The notes under the pieces were generated by a model. The model worked only from the letters and a program-made list of their open reading frames with translations. It had not been told where the DNA came from and made no database searches. 22,749 nt of DNA from a virus. The position numbers were made by a program, and so were the translations under genes. The stretch is taken from positions 1 through 22,749 of IMG/VR virus record IMGVR_UViG_3300020205_003169. The stretch is one strand, 5' to 3'. Shown in pieces: positions 7,221 through 15,719 of the stretch (position 1 is its first letter; each line of letters starts with the position of its first letter).

Positions 7221-9299
7221 ATGGCTGAAACTCTTTTATCTCCAGGTGTACTAACCAGAGAAAATGACCAATCACAAATTACACAAGGCCCTATAACTGC
7301 AGGTGCAGCTATTGTTGGACCAACTGTAATGGGTCCGGTTAAAATACCTACTTTAGTTACTTCTTATAGTGACTATTTAAACAAATTTGGTGGATCTTTC
7401 ATTAGTGGAGGTGCATCATATGAATATTTAACTTCAATCTCTGCTTATAACTATTTCCAACAAGGAGGTACTACCTTATTAGTAACCAGAGCAGTAAGCG
7501 GAACATTCGCCCCAGCAACATCTAGTGCTAATAATAATATATCATCAGTAGTTGGAACATTCGCTTCTGCTTCTTTCACTATGTTAAACTCTAGTACAGC
7601 ATCTTGGAATCAAATCAAAGTAAATGCTACAACAGCTTTAGGTAGCATAAGCTATACAGTTTACAACTACCCATATGCTATTACAGGTTCATTTTTTGAT
7701 GCTGGAGATGTTATATACGTTGGAGTAGGTAATGGAACAAGTGATGGATTAAACTATGTAACTTCAACAGGAAGTTGGGCTGGATATGTATTAAGTGCTA
7801 TTAATACTGGAACTAGTAACATGGCTGGTAAACTTACAGCTTCATTAGCTACAAATGTAATTACTCTTAAATCTGATTTTACAGGTACTGTATATAATGG
7901 ATACTCTCTTACAAGTAGTTTTGGAGTTGGTACTCCAGTAAGTGTTGCATTTGCCGGAGGTTCAGATGGTACTCCTAGTACAGTATTCACTTTAGAAACT
8001 TTATCTCAAGGTGCTATTAATAGCAGCTACAGTATAGAAGGAACTAATAATACTTTACCTTCAGGTTCTGTAGATAATGTTAGATTTGAAATTGTAAATG
8101 TTAACTCAGGAAGTGGTACATTTGATTTATTAATCCGAAGAGGTGATGATAATATCAATTCTAAAGTAATTTTAGAACAATGGACAGGTTTATCATTAGA
8201 TCCTAACCAATCTAACTACATTGAAGCCGTAATTGGTAATCAATCTACAACTACTGATAGTGGATATGTTCAAACAACAGGTGATTATACTAATAAATCT
8301 AGATATGTAAGAGTAAAATCTGTTACTTATACTACTCCAAATTATTTCGATAATAATGGAAACCCAGTATCATCTTATACTTCATCTTTACCAATTAATC
8401 AAAGTGGTTCATTTAATGGTGCTACAGGAACAAATTGCGGAGTATATGGTTTATCTAATAGTGATTATACTTCTTCAATCTCTTTATTAAGCAACCAAGA
8501 CGAATTTAAATTCAATATTATTACTACACCAGGTATTACTGCTACAGCAGGAAATAGTGTAATTACATCATTAACTAACCTAGCTTCTAATAGAGGTGAT
8601 TGTATCGCTATTGTCGATATGTCAAAATTAGGTGATAATATTGCCACTGTAGTTTCTAACGCTACATCAGTAGATAGTAGTTATGCTGCTACATACTATC
8701 CATGGGTTCAAATTAGTGCTCCTAATACAGGAAAATTAACATGGGTTCCACCTTCAACAATCATTCCAAGTGTATTTGCTTACAATGATAGAATTTCTGC
8801 TCCATGGTTCGCACCTGCAGGATTTACAAGAGGTAGTTTAAGTGTAATTCAAGCTGAAAGAAAATTAGCTCCAACAGATAGAGATACATTATACGCTGGA
8901 AAAATTAACTCAATAGCTACATTCCCTGGACAAGGTGTTGTTGCTTACGGTCAGAAAACATTACAGAAAAAAGCATCTGCTTTAGATAGAATTAATGTAA
9001 GAAGATTGTTAATCGAGTTAAAATCATACATTGGTCAAGTTGCTAATAACTTAGTATTTGAACAAAACACGATCGCTACAAGAAATAGATTCTTAAGACA
9101 AGTTAATCCATATCTTGAATCAATTCAACAAAGACAAGGTTTATACGCTTATAAAGTAGTAATGGACGAAAGTAACAATACTGCAGATGTAATCGATAGA
9201 AATCAATTGCTAGGACAGATTTTTATCCAACCTACAAGAACTGCCGAGTTTGTTATATTAGATTTTAATGTTACACCAACAGGTGCAACTTTTTCATAA
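7221..9299 (+). CDS. Contractile tail sheath protein (T4 gp18-like)
   Basis: A 692-residue sheath protein; its subunits polymerise around the tail tube and contract to drive the tube through the host envelope. The N-terminus (LLSPGVLTRENDQS, then GPITAGAAIVGPTVMGPVKIP) is typical of sheath proteins, whose N-terminal arm links neighbouring subunits. The middle (about residues 90-440) is a Ser/Thr-rich variable region, presumably the protruding domains. The C-terminal core is conserved: RDTLYAGKINSIATFPGQGV (about 554-573), NVRRLLIELKSYIG (about 593-606) and QIFIQPTRTAEFVILDF (about 667-683). The gene is followed by the tube gene, as in T4. C-ending codons are somewhat more frequent here and in the tube gene than in the fibre genes, as expected for abundant proteins. 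Confidence 0.95.
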   Translation: MAETLLSPGVLTRENDQSQITQGPITAGAAIVGPTVMGPVKIPTLVTSYSDYLNKFGGSFISGGASYEYLTSISAYNYFQQGGTTLLVTRAVSGTFAPATSSANNNISSVVGTFASASFTMLNSSTASWNQIKVNATTALGSISYTVYNYPYAITGSFFDAGDVIYVGVGNGTSDGLNYVTSTGSWAGYVLSAINTGTSNMAGKLTASLATNVITLKSDFTGTVYNGYSLTSSFGVGTPVSVAFAGGSDGTPSTVFTLETLSQGAINSSYSIEGTNNTLPSGSVDNVRFEIVNVNSGSGTFDLLIRRGDDNINSKVILEQWTGLSLDPNQSNYIEAVIGNQSTTTDSGYVQTTGDYTNKSRYVRVKSVTYTTPNYFDNNGNPVSSYTSSLPINQSGSFNGATGTNCGVYGLSNSDYTSSISLLSNQDEFKFNIITTPGITATAGNSVITSLTNLASNRGDCIAIVDMSKLGDNIATVVSNATSVDSSYAATYYPWVQISAPNTGKLTWVPPSTIIPSVFAYNDRISAPWFAPAGFTRGSLSVIQAERKLAPTDRDTLYAGKINSIATFPGQGVVAYGQKTLQKKASALDRINVRRLLIELKSYIGQVANNLVFEQNTIATRNRFLRQVNPYLESIQQRQGLYAYKVVMDESNNTADVIDRNQLLGQIFIQPTRTAEFVILDFNVTPTGATFS

Positions 9300-9313
9300 G
9301 AATTAATTTATTT

Positions 9314-9328
9314 AATATTTATAATAAA
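9314..9328 (+). promoter_or_regulatory. Putative late promoter, copy 5
   Basis: AATATTTATAATAAA, consensus match containing TATAAT, 10 bases before the tube ATG at 9339. It gives the tube its own promoter, separate from the sheath. Confidence 0.6.
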
Positions 9329-9338
9329 ATAACACGAC

Positions 9339-9827
9339 ATGGCAGTATTAAACCCTAACGAAATAATGTTCACAGCATTCGAACCTAAAGTATCAAATAG
9401 GTTTATAATGTATATAGAAGGAATCCCAGCTTATATGATTAAGAAAGCTTCGGCTCCTGGATTCGACGCAGGTGAAATTACACTTGATCACATCAATGTT
9501 TACCGTAAAATAAAAGGTAAAGTAAGATGGAACGACATCACATTGTCATTATATGACCCAATTGCTCCAGCAGGATCACAGGCAGTAATGGAATGGATGA
9601 GACTATCTCACGAATCTGTAACAGGTAGAGATGGATATTCAGATTTCTATAAAAAAGACATTACAATGAATGTTCTAGGTCCTGTAGGTGATGTAGTTGG
9701 TGAATGGATCATAAAAGGTGCATTTGTTAAAACAGCAACATTTGGTGATTACGACTGGTCACAAGGTGAAGCAGCAGCAGAAATCAACTGTACACTTGCA
9801 ATGGATTATTGTATCTTAAACTTCTAA
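9339..9827 (+). CDS. Tail tube protein (T4 gp19-like)
   Basis: A 162-residue protein that stacks as hexameric rings to form the inner tail tube. It has the usual gp19 length and layout: an N-terminal strand region (FEPKVSNRFIMYIEGIPAYM, about residues 14-33), KASAPGFDAGEI (36-47), then KVRWNDITLSLYDPIAP (60-76), a helix-rich insert, and the conserved end segment GEWIIKGAFVKTATFGDYDW (about 118-137). It follows the sheath gene and is followed by a strong intrinsic terminator, so it may be made as a short abundant message in addition to sheath read-through. Confidence 0.95.
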   Translation: MAVLNPNEIMFTAFEPKVSNRFIMYIEGIPAYMIKKASAPGFDAGEITLDHINVYRKIKGKVRWNDITLSLYDPIAPAGSQAVMEWMRLSHESVTGRDGYSDFYKKDITMNVLGPVGDVVGEWIIKGAFVKTATFGDYDWSQGEAAAEINCTLAMDYCILNF

Positions 9828-9852
9828 GCCATACAAAATATATTTTAAAATT

Positions 9853-9878
9853 AACCCACCAAATGGTGGGTTTTTTTT
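9853..9878 (+). terminator. Strong intrinsic terminator after the tube gene
   Basis: Perfect 8-bp stem AACCCACC/GGTGGGTT with loop AAAT, running into eight T's (9871-9878). It ends the sheath-tube unit. Confidence 0.92.
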
Positions 9879-9886
9879 ATCCTCGC

Positions 9887-9901
9887 TATATTTATATACA
9901 C
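9887..9901 (+). promoter_or_regulatory. Putative late promoter, copy 6
   Basis: TATATTTATATACAC, a weaker match that keeps the ATATTTAT core. It lies directly behind the terminator and 17 bases before the ATG at 9919. Confidence 0.45.
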
Positions 9902-9918
9902 AAACATTAAAATAATTT

Positions 9919-10665
9919 ATGGAAAATCAAGTTACAAAACCAAAATTCCCTACAGAAATTGTAGAATTACCTTCAAAAGGTTTACTTTACTCAAAAGATA
10001 ATCCTCTTTCAAGCGGTACTATCGAAATGAAGTATATGGGAGCTAGAGAAGAAGATATTCTAACCAACTCAAATTACATTCAACAAGGTACAGTATTAGA
10101 TAAACTATTAGATTCACTTATTGTATCTAAAGTAGATTTAAAAGATATGATAATTGGAGACAAAAATGCTATCTTAATTGCTTCTCGTGTTTTAGGATAC
10201 GGTCAAGATTATGAATTCGAATCAGGAGGAAAAACATACAAAGTAGATTTAACTACTCTAACAGATAAAGAATTACCTGAAGATACAGATTATACTAATG
10301 GTAATGAATTTTTCTTCACCTTACCTGCATCTCAACTGGAAGTTGGATATAAAATTCTAACACATGGTGATGAAGCAGCGATAGAAGCGGAATTAAAAGG
10401 ACTGAAAAAATTATTCCCTAACGGTGGTGCACCTGAAATCTCTACACGTTTAAAGTACATTATTACTTCGGTTAATGGAGATAAAGAAAGAAAAACAGTA
10501 AGAGAATTTGTTGATAACGAAATATTAGCAAGAGACTCAAGAGCATTGAGACAAGAAATAAAAAGAATATCTCCAGATATTAATTTAACTATTAAAGGTG
10601 ATGAAGGGGAGGACATCGCTGTACCAATCAGCCTTAACTTTTTTTGGCCTGACCTCAACGTATAG
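9919..10665 (+). CDS. T4 gp26-type baseplate protein; probable tail-assembly chaperone
   Basis: A 248-residue protein of the T4 baseplate protein family typified by gp26. Recognisable family segments are ELPSKGLLY (residues 16-24) and IEMKYMGAREEDIL (35-48), followed by a helical region. In T4 this product is needed for hub assembly. Here the gene lies between tail tube and tape measure and overlaps the next reading frame, the position and layout of the tail-assembly chaperone pair (lambda G/GT type) in other tailed phages. Near the end, codons AAC TTT TTT TGG create a run of seven T's (10639-10645), five codons before the stop, where ribosomes could shift into the downstream frame. The family call is well supported; the chaperone role is inferred from gene order. 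Confidence 0.82.
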   Translation: MENQVTKPKFPTEIVELPSKGLLYSKDNPLSSGTIEMKYMGAREEDILTNSNYIQQGTVLDKLLDSLIVSKVDLKDMIIGDKNAILIASRVLGYGQDYEFESGGKTYKVDLTTLTDKELPEDTDYTNGNEFFFTLPASQLEVGYKILTHGDEAAIEAELKGLKKLFPNGGAPEISTRLKYIITSVNGDKERKTVREFVDNEILARDSRALRQEIKRISPDINLTIKGDEGEDIAVPISLNFFWPDLNV

Positions 10666-10915
10666 AATAAATTTATTTTCCCAAATAAATGAAATAGTAT
10701 TTCATGGTAAAGGAGGATATACTTGGGATACTGTTTATGAAATGCCTATATGGCTTCGAACATTCACTTTTAATAAGTTAAAAGAATTTTATGATAAAGA
10801 ACAAGCCCAAATAGATGCTCAAAATAATCAGTTAACTAACAAAAATGTTAATGAAGTAGCTAGACCTAATATACCTCAAGCAAACACATATAATGCTAAA
10901 GTGCCCACTAAATAG
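10601..10915 (+). CDS. Overlapping small baseplate/chaperone protein, likely made by frameshift
   Basis: A 104-residue frame overlapping the end of the gp26-type gene by 65 bases and lying +1 to it. The region from RINLFSQINEIVFHGKGGY (about residues 22-40) through VYEMPIWLRTFTFNKLKEFY (about 45-64) resembles small baseplate-hub proteins of T4-like phages encoded at this spot; the C-terminus is Asn/Gln-rich and looks disordered. ATG at 10601 (or GTG at 10598) could start an independent product, but neither has a well-spaced ribosome binding site, and residues before RINLF look unlike a conserved N-terminus. The alternative is translation by frameshift at 10639-10645, fusing this segment to the upstream protein. 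The stop codon lies inside the following terminator hairpin. Confidence 0.75.
   Translation: MKGRTSLYQSALTFFGLTSTYRINLFSQINEIVFHGKGGYTWDTVYEMPIWLRTFTFNKLKEFYDKEQAQIDAQNNQLTNKNVNEVARPNIPQANTYNAKVPTK
10639..10645 (+). promoter_or_regulatory. Candidate programmed frameshift site
   Basis: Seven consecutive T's read in the upstream frame as TTT TTT T(GG). A +1 slip, or a -2 slip, of tRNA-Phe keeps full pairing and moves the ribosome into the frame of the overlapping downstream gene. A -1 slip would not. The resulting junction would be ISLNFF joined to GLTSTYRINLF. Confidence 0.5.
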
Positions 10916-10927
10916 TGGGCATTTTTT
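10902..10927 (+). terminator. Intrinsic terminator overlapping a stop codon
   Basis: Perfect 8-bp stem TGCCCACT/AGTGGGCA with loop AAAT, then six T's (10922-10927). The stop codon TAG of the preceding gene (10913-10915) lies at the loop and start of the right arm. Confidence 0.9.
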
Positions 10928-10935
10928 ATCTATTT

Positions 10936-10950
10936 AATATTTATATTATA
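10936..10950 (+). promoter_or_regulatory. Putative late promoter, copy 7
   Basis: AATATTTATATTATA, directly behind a terminator and 12 bases before the tape measure ATG at 10963. Confidence 0.55.
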
Positions 10951-10962
10951 TACTAAGTTATT

Positions 10963-13281
10963 ATGGCAGACAATATAGATGATATTAACAAACAAATAGG
11001 TGATCTTAGAAAACAACTAGGTCAATCCCCTTTATCTCTTTTTGATCAAAAAGATTTAGAAAAAGCAAAACTAGCTTTAAGTGGTTTAAGAAACGAACTT
11101 AGAGAGATGAATAGTGATTTAAACTATATTGCTCAAAGTTTTAAAGATAGTGTCGCTGAATTATCTAAACAAAATGCTCAATTAACTGTAGCACGAAATT
11201 CTTTAAAGGGTATATCTAATATTGCTCGTGATTTAGTAGATTATAGAAAAGGAGAAGTTGATTTATCTGAAAAGCAATTAAAAAATCTTCAAAGGCAAGC
11301 TAAACTTAAATTTGATGATTTACAATCTACTTTAAGAAGTGGTAAATTAACAACAGCCCAAGCTAATGAAGTAAAAGATACTATAGCCCAACAAGAAGCC
11401 TTTAATACTGCATTAAATAGAACCTTAGAACTTCAAGCTGAAGTAAATAGAGATATTGGGTTAATGGGAGTAGGATTAGAAGGTGCTGGTAAATTCTTAG
11501 AAAAATTAGGATTTGTAGGTATATCTAAACCTATAACAGATGCTATTCAAGCTACTAAAAGAGCTAGATTTGAATATAAGCTAAATCAAGATGCTATACA
11601 AGATATAGGAAAAGAGATGGCGGCTCTAAATAAAAGAAATCTATCTGATCTCCAGATAAGGTATGGTTTTGGGGGAAAAGAACTTAAAAATCTATTAGCT
11701 CAAAAAGATGCTTTAATTGAACAAAATAAGGAATTAGATAAAAAAACATCTAAATATCGAAATATAGCAATAGCTTTAAAGGAACAATTTACTTTAGTAA
11801 ATATGACCGATGCTATTATAACTAAAGTTGTTCAAAGTTTCTTTAAACTAGATGAAGCTCAAACCAAATTTAAAAATCTAACAGGAGGTACTATTCCGTT
11901 GTTAGATCAAATGAATGGTAGATTAATATCTAGTATTGACTACATTCAGACCGCGGCGTCTTTAACTGAACAAACCGGAATGAACGCCGCAGCTATATTC
12001 ACTCCTGATACACTAGCATCAGCAGCTGAAATGGTTAAAGCTATGGGTATGACTCAAGATCAAGCTAATAGAGCAGCTATCATGTCCCAAGTTAATGGTC
12101 AAACCCTTGATCAAATGAATGCTTCTATTAAGCAAGGAACTAAAGAGCATAACGCTACTAATAGATCAGCTTTAGCTCAAGGAGCTATAATGAGGGAAGT
12201 ATATAGTACTTCAACAGCTCTTGCTGCATCTTTAGGAAATAGTACTAAACGTATAACAGAAGCTGCTACTAGAGCTAAAGATTTAGGATTAAATCTAGCA
12301 GAAGTAGATGGAATAGCAAACTCATTATTAAATGTTGAACAATCAATTGCATCGGAATTTGAATATGAAGTAATATCAGGTAAGCAAATTAATTTAGAGG
12401 CTGCTAGATACTATGCTTTAACTAATCAAACCGAAAAATTAACCAAAGAAATTGGTAAAAACCAAGCTATAGTAAATTCATTCGCTTCAGGAAATAGAAT
12501 AGAACAGGAAGCCGCAGCTAAAGTATTAGGAGTATCTAGGGATAAATTAGCTGAAATGTATATGGCTGATCAGAGAAGACTTGGTCTTACTGATGCTCAA
12601 ATAGCTAAGAATATGAAAATGCAAGAAGGTGATATTAAACGATTATCCCTTCAAGAAAGTATCAATACCTCTATTAATAAGATGACGGAATTATTAGCTG
12701 GCCCTTTAGAAGCAATGGCTCAATTATTATCTAATTCAGTAGTGCTATATGGTATAATGGGAGCTATAGGCGCTATAGTAGCAACTCAATTAATAAGCGG
12801 AATAGCACAATTTGGAATGGGAGTAGCATCAGCCATACCTAAATTATTAATAATGTCAGGTATTATGACTGAAGGAGCAATAGCCTCTATGACAACAGCT
12901 TCAGCTTTAACTTTAGGGTTAGGTACAATAGCTATTATAGCTGGTATAGCGGCATTAATGGGAGCTTTTTCAAGTGCTCAATCAACTGCCGCATCCTCTA
13001 CAGTACCTGGTCTAGCAGTTGGTGGAACAGTGACAGGAGCAGGAAGTATAATGGTAGGTGAAAATGGACCTGAAATATTATCTGCACAACCTGGAGCTAC
13101 TGTAACTCCATTAACTAAAATAAATGCTGCTACAGTTCAATCCTCTCAAGCTGAACCAAAATTTACTTGGGATTATGAAAAAATGGCTCAAGAAAATGCT
13201 AGAGCTATAGCAGGAATTTCACTTAAAATGGGCCAAACTGAATTAAACACTCAACTTGGAATAGGTACACGTAAAATATAA
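10963..13281 (+). CDS. Tail tape measure protein
   Basis: A 772-residue protein that sets tail length and travels through the tube at injection. The first 300 residues are strongly helical and coiled-coil-like (for example IDDINKQIGDLRKQLG and the Lys/Gln-rich segment near 70-160). Residues about 590-670 hold hydrophobic Gly/Ala-rich helices (VVLYGIMGAIGAIVATQLI, TLGLGTIAIIAGIAALMGAF) that could enter the host membrane. Near residue 682 is GLAVGGTV followed by GSIMVGENGPEIL, a C-terminal sequence typical of tape measure proteins. It follows the chaperone-like pair, as expected. At 772 residues it would span roughly 110 nm if extended as a helix at 1.5 angstrom per residue, similar to T4-type tails. 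Confidence 0.88.
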   Translation: MADNIDDINKQIGDLRKQLGQSPLSLFDQKDLEKAKLALSGLRNELREMNSDLNYIAQSFKDSVAELSKQNAQLTVARNSLKGISNIARDLVDYRKGEVDLSEKQLKNLQRQAKLKFDDLQSTLRSGKLTTAQANEVKDTIAQQEAFNTALNRTLELQAEVNRDIGLMGVGLEGAGKFLEKLGFVGISKPITDAIQATKRARFEYKLNQDAIQDIGKEMAALNKRNLSDLQIRYGFGGKELKNLLAQKDALIEQNKELDKKTSKYRNIAIALKEQFTLVNMTDAIITKVVQSFFKLDEAQTKFKNLTGGTIPLLDQMNGRLISSIDYIQTAASLTEQTGMNAAAIFTPDTLASAAEMVKAMGMTQDQANRAAIMSQVNGQTLDQMNASIKQGTKEHNATNRSALAQGAIMREVYSTSTALAASLGNSTKRITEAATRAKDLGLNLAEVDGIANSLLNVEQSIASEFEYEVISGKQINLEAARYYALTNQTEKLTKEIGKNQAIVNSFASGNRIEQEAAAKVLGVSRDKLAEMYMADQRRLGLTDAQIAKNMKMQEGDIKRLSLQESINTSINKMTELLAGPLEAMAQLLSNSVVLYGIMGAIGAIVATQLISGIAQFGMGVASAIPKLLIMSGIMTEGAIASMTTASALTLGLGTIAIIAGIAALMGAFSSAQSTAASSTVPGLAVGGTVTGAGSIMVGENGPEILSAQPGATVTPLTKINAATVQSSQAEPKFTWDYEKMAQENARAIAGISLKMGQTELNTQLGIGTRKI

Positions 13282-13287
13282 TTTTTC

Positions 13288-13302
13288 AATATTTATTATA
13301 AA
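13288..13302 (+). promoter_or_regulatory. Putative late promoter, copy 8
   Basis: AATATTTATTATAAA, exact consensus, 18 bases before the ATG at 13321 and seven bases after the tape measure stop. Confidence 0.6.
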
Positions 13303-13320
13303 CAATAAAAATATAACACA

Positions 13321-13608
13321 ATGGGATTATTAACATTATTAAACTCAGGAGTAAGTGATTACGGATATAGTGGGGGGACAGTTCCTTCAACCATAAATGC
13401 TAATCTCCCAGGATTTACACGTCATAATTTATTCTCTACTAATGGTACTCCTAACGTGAGTCGTAATATTATAGTAGGTGGAGTAAATGGACTACAAGCC
13501 CCTCCAGTAACTTATCTACCTTCAAATTTAGAAGAAAAAGACCCACTTAATACTGCTGCTTATAGAAGCAATCCAGGACAAGGGTATTTAGATAACTTAC
13601 CTGGATAA
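13321..13608 (+). CDS. Small protein of unknown function in the baseplate operon
   Basis: A 95-residue protein rich in Gly, Asn, Pro and Ser with little predicted helix (SGVSDYGYSGGTVPSTINAN near the start, APPVTYLPSNLEEKDP near residue 61). I do not recognise it. It lies behind a consensus promoter-like element and ends five bases before the large baseplate gene, so both are probably made together. The composition suggests an extended or disordered structural protein that packs against other baseplate components rather than an enzyme. Confidence 0.65.
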   Translation: MGLLTLLNSGVSDYGYSGGTVPSTINANLPGFTRHNLFSTNGTPNVSRNIIVGGVNGLQAPPVTYLPSNLEEKDPLNTAAYRSNPGQGYLDNLPG

Positions 13609-13613
13609 AACTT

Positions 13614-15668
13614 ATGGCTTTAATCAATCTTCATACTAATCTTAAATCATTAAGGTTCGGGAATGATATACAAGGAGGAGGTTCTAGTGGCCTTCCCTAT
13701 ATACAACCTGGATTGCCTGAGGATTCACCTGCGGGTGAATATCTTGCTGGTATCGCGAGAAATAGCGCAGATTGGCCATTAAGAGGTGGAACATATTCCA
13801 CTATAGCATCTACTGAAGACTCTGTAAGAATATCACGTTTTCTAACTGATTTTCCTAAGGGATCCATATTTACTGCTAAGCAAGTAGGATTACAAAGATC
13901 AAACCCAAATATTGAAACTGGAGGTAAAACCTCTAGATTAAATACTCAAACCTATAACTTAAATGCTAATTTATTAGCACAAGTATTTGAACAAGGTACT
14001 GGTATTCATATTCCAAGAGCCGGAGCAAATACCAATGAATTAGGACCTGATGGATTACAAAACAAATATGAGTATATAGTATCTCATAAGGAATCTTATA
14101 ATAATAGATTAGTTACTTTATATAATACTAAAGTAAACACTAATCTTTTAGATACAATTGATTCTCTAGGGGCCGCTCAAACACTAGGTATCCCTGTATC
14201 TAATGAGAATATCCTATTTGACTACCCAATGGGACCAGATTCATTATATGGGGATGGTAACACAACTATATTTAAAGCTACAGATTTTAAAGGAGTATCT
14301 ATAAATACTTCAAACTCTCCAAAGGGTCAAATTAGACCTTTGCCTGTATTAGATGTAAATAATTTATTAGGAATTTCTAAAACCTTCTCTAAAGGCTCAA
14401 CTTTCCAAATACCTAATTTATTTACAGGGCAACTTGATTCTGTCACTATAGGAGGATATGAAATTGCTGATGTTTTATACCAACAAACCTCAAAAGATTT
14501 TATAAGACCTGATAAAATACCTGAAGGTATGCCTGCTGTTAATCAGTTTGGTAACTTAATGGGATATGATGCTTTAATAGCTTCTAAACTTTCTTCTGGT
14601 CCTGTAACTACACAAAAAGAAATACAAGATTTTAGATCTAAATCATTAGATCCACAAGATCCTGCTCGTTCTCAAGCACGTGATTATAATAATCCTTTAA
14701 TTAACATAACAACAAGAGTTGGTATAGGTAGTCCTGGAGGTAGAACAAAAGAGCAGAGAAAACATATAAATCAGGTTAATTACGGAGGTCAAGATCAGGT
14801 AAATATGATACCCTTGTATGCTGATGCTACTGATCCATTTAATGGTAAACCTGAAGCAAGAGATTTAATTAAATTTGCTTTTGAAGTAATAAATAATGAT
14901 GGGGCAACAGGAACCTCTTTAACATCTACTAACAGTAAGGGAGAAATAACAAAAGATACTGATATTGTTACAACTAAAGTACATTTTAGAGCATTTTTAA
15001 CTAATTTTGCTGATAATCATTCTGCTATTTGGAATGGTCAAAGATATATGGGTAGAGGTGAAGAATTTTTCACTTACCAAGGTTTTACTAGAGATGTGAG
15101 TTTCCAATTTAAAGTAGTAGCTCAATCTAAACAAGAAATGTTACCTTTATGGCAAAAATTAAATTACTTAGCATCATCTTTATACCCTGATTACAGTGGT
15201 CAAGGATTTATGAGAGGTAATTTACATAAATTAACCATAGGTGAATATTTTTATAGAACCCCTGGTATATTAAAATCTATGAACATAAGCGTAGATGATA
15301 ATTATCCTTGGGAAATAAAATACTCAGAACCTGAAACAGCGAGATCTTTTGAAACCGCAGACTTTACCAACACTACAACTCCTGGAAGTCCTGATTTTAT
15401 CAATTCCAACTCAGATGCTGACATGATGGAGTTACCACAAGTAGTTAACGTATCTTGTACATTTACTCCTATACTTAACGAATTACCATCACTATCTAGA
15501 GTAACTGAAGCTACAATTCAGAAAAAACACATATTGATTAGTGATCATGGTATTCAAGAAAACTTTATTAACAGACTTCAAAATCCTGCTTCTAAAATTC
15601 CTTTTTGGAATACTGAAAATGTAAGATTTGATCCTGAAGTTTTTAATATCAATACACCAAATAGTTAG
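13614..15668 (+). CDS. Large baseplate / tube-initiation structural protein
   Basis: A 684-residue protein. The N-terminal half contains conserved-looking segments (RFLTDFPKGSIFTAKQVGLQ, about residues 76-95, and NLLAQVFEQGTGIHIPRAG, about 121-139) but no assigned domain. The part from about 455 to 630 (KVHFRAFLTNFADN, YMGRGEEFFTYQGFTRDVSF, WQKLNYLASSLYPDYSGQGF, VNVSCTFTPILNELP) has the alternating strand pattern and the AP-like helix of tail-tube-fold proteins, as in the T4 gp48/gp54 proteins that start the tube on the baseplate. By position, after the tape measure and before gp53, that role fits. The similarity is judged by eye and is the weaker part of this call; that it is a virion structural protein is well supported. 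Confidence 0.7.
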   Translation: MALINLHTNLKSLRFGNDIQGGGSSGLPYIQPGLPEDSPAGEYLAGIARNSADWPLRGGTYSTIASTEDSVRISRFLTDFPKGSIFTAKQVGLQRSNPNIETGGKTSRLNTQTYNLNANLLAQVFEQGTGIHIPRAGANTNELGPDGLQNKYEYIVSHKESYNNRLVTLYNTKVNTNLLDTIDSLGAAQTLGIPVSNENILFDYPMGPDSLYGDGNTTIFKATDFKGVSINTSNSPKGQIRPLPVLDVNNLLGISKTFSKGSTFQIPNLFTGQLDSVTIGGYEIADVLYQQTSKDFIRPDKIPEGMPAVNQFGNLMGYDALIASKLSSGPVTTQKEIQDFRSKSLDPQDPARSQARDYNNPLINITTRVGIGSPGGRTKEQRKHINQVNYGGQDQVNMIPLYADATDPFNGKPEARDLIKFAFEVINNDGATGTSLTSTNSKGEITKDTDIVTTKVHFRAFLTNFADNHSAIWNGQRYMGRGEEFFTYQGFTRDVSFQFKVVAQSKQEMLPLWQKLNYLASSLYPDYSGQGFMRGNLHKLTIGEYFYRTPGILKSMNISVDDNYPWEIKYSEPETARSFETADFTNTTTPGSPDFINSNSDADMMELPQVVNVSCTFTPILNELPSLSRVTEATIQKKHILISDHGIQENFINRLQNPASKIPFWNTENVRFDPEVFNINTPNS

Positions 15669-15689
15669 GCTCCATCAGGAGCCTTTTTT
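15667..15689 (+). terminator. Intrinsic terminator after the 684-residue baseplate gene
   Basis: Perfect 7-bp stem AGGCTCC/GGAGCCT with loop ATCA, then six T's (15684-15689). The stem begins within the stop codon (TAG at 15666-15668). Confidence 0.9.
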
Positions 15690-15695
15690 ATCTTA

Positions 15696-15710
15696 CATAT
15701 TTATATAAAA
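15696..15710 (+). promoter_or_regulatory. Putative late promoter, copy 9
   Basis: CATATTTATATAAAA, close to consensus, directly behind a terminator and 9 bases before the gp53-like ATG at 15720. It probably drives the four-gene operon to 19868. Confidence 0.5.
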
Positions 15711-15719
15711 ATGTAAACT

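Noticed and set aside
10604-10611. AGGGGAGG as a ribosome binding site or frameshift stimulator
   Set aside because: No ATG, GTG or TTG in the downstream frame follows at usual spacing, and it is 28 bases from the T-run, too far for the known stimulatory effect.
10601-10665. Classical -1 frameshift at the T-run
   Set aside because: The downstream frame is +1 to the upstream gene, so a -1 shift leads into the wrong frame. Only +1 or -2 fits.
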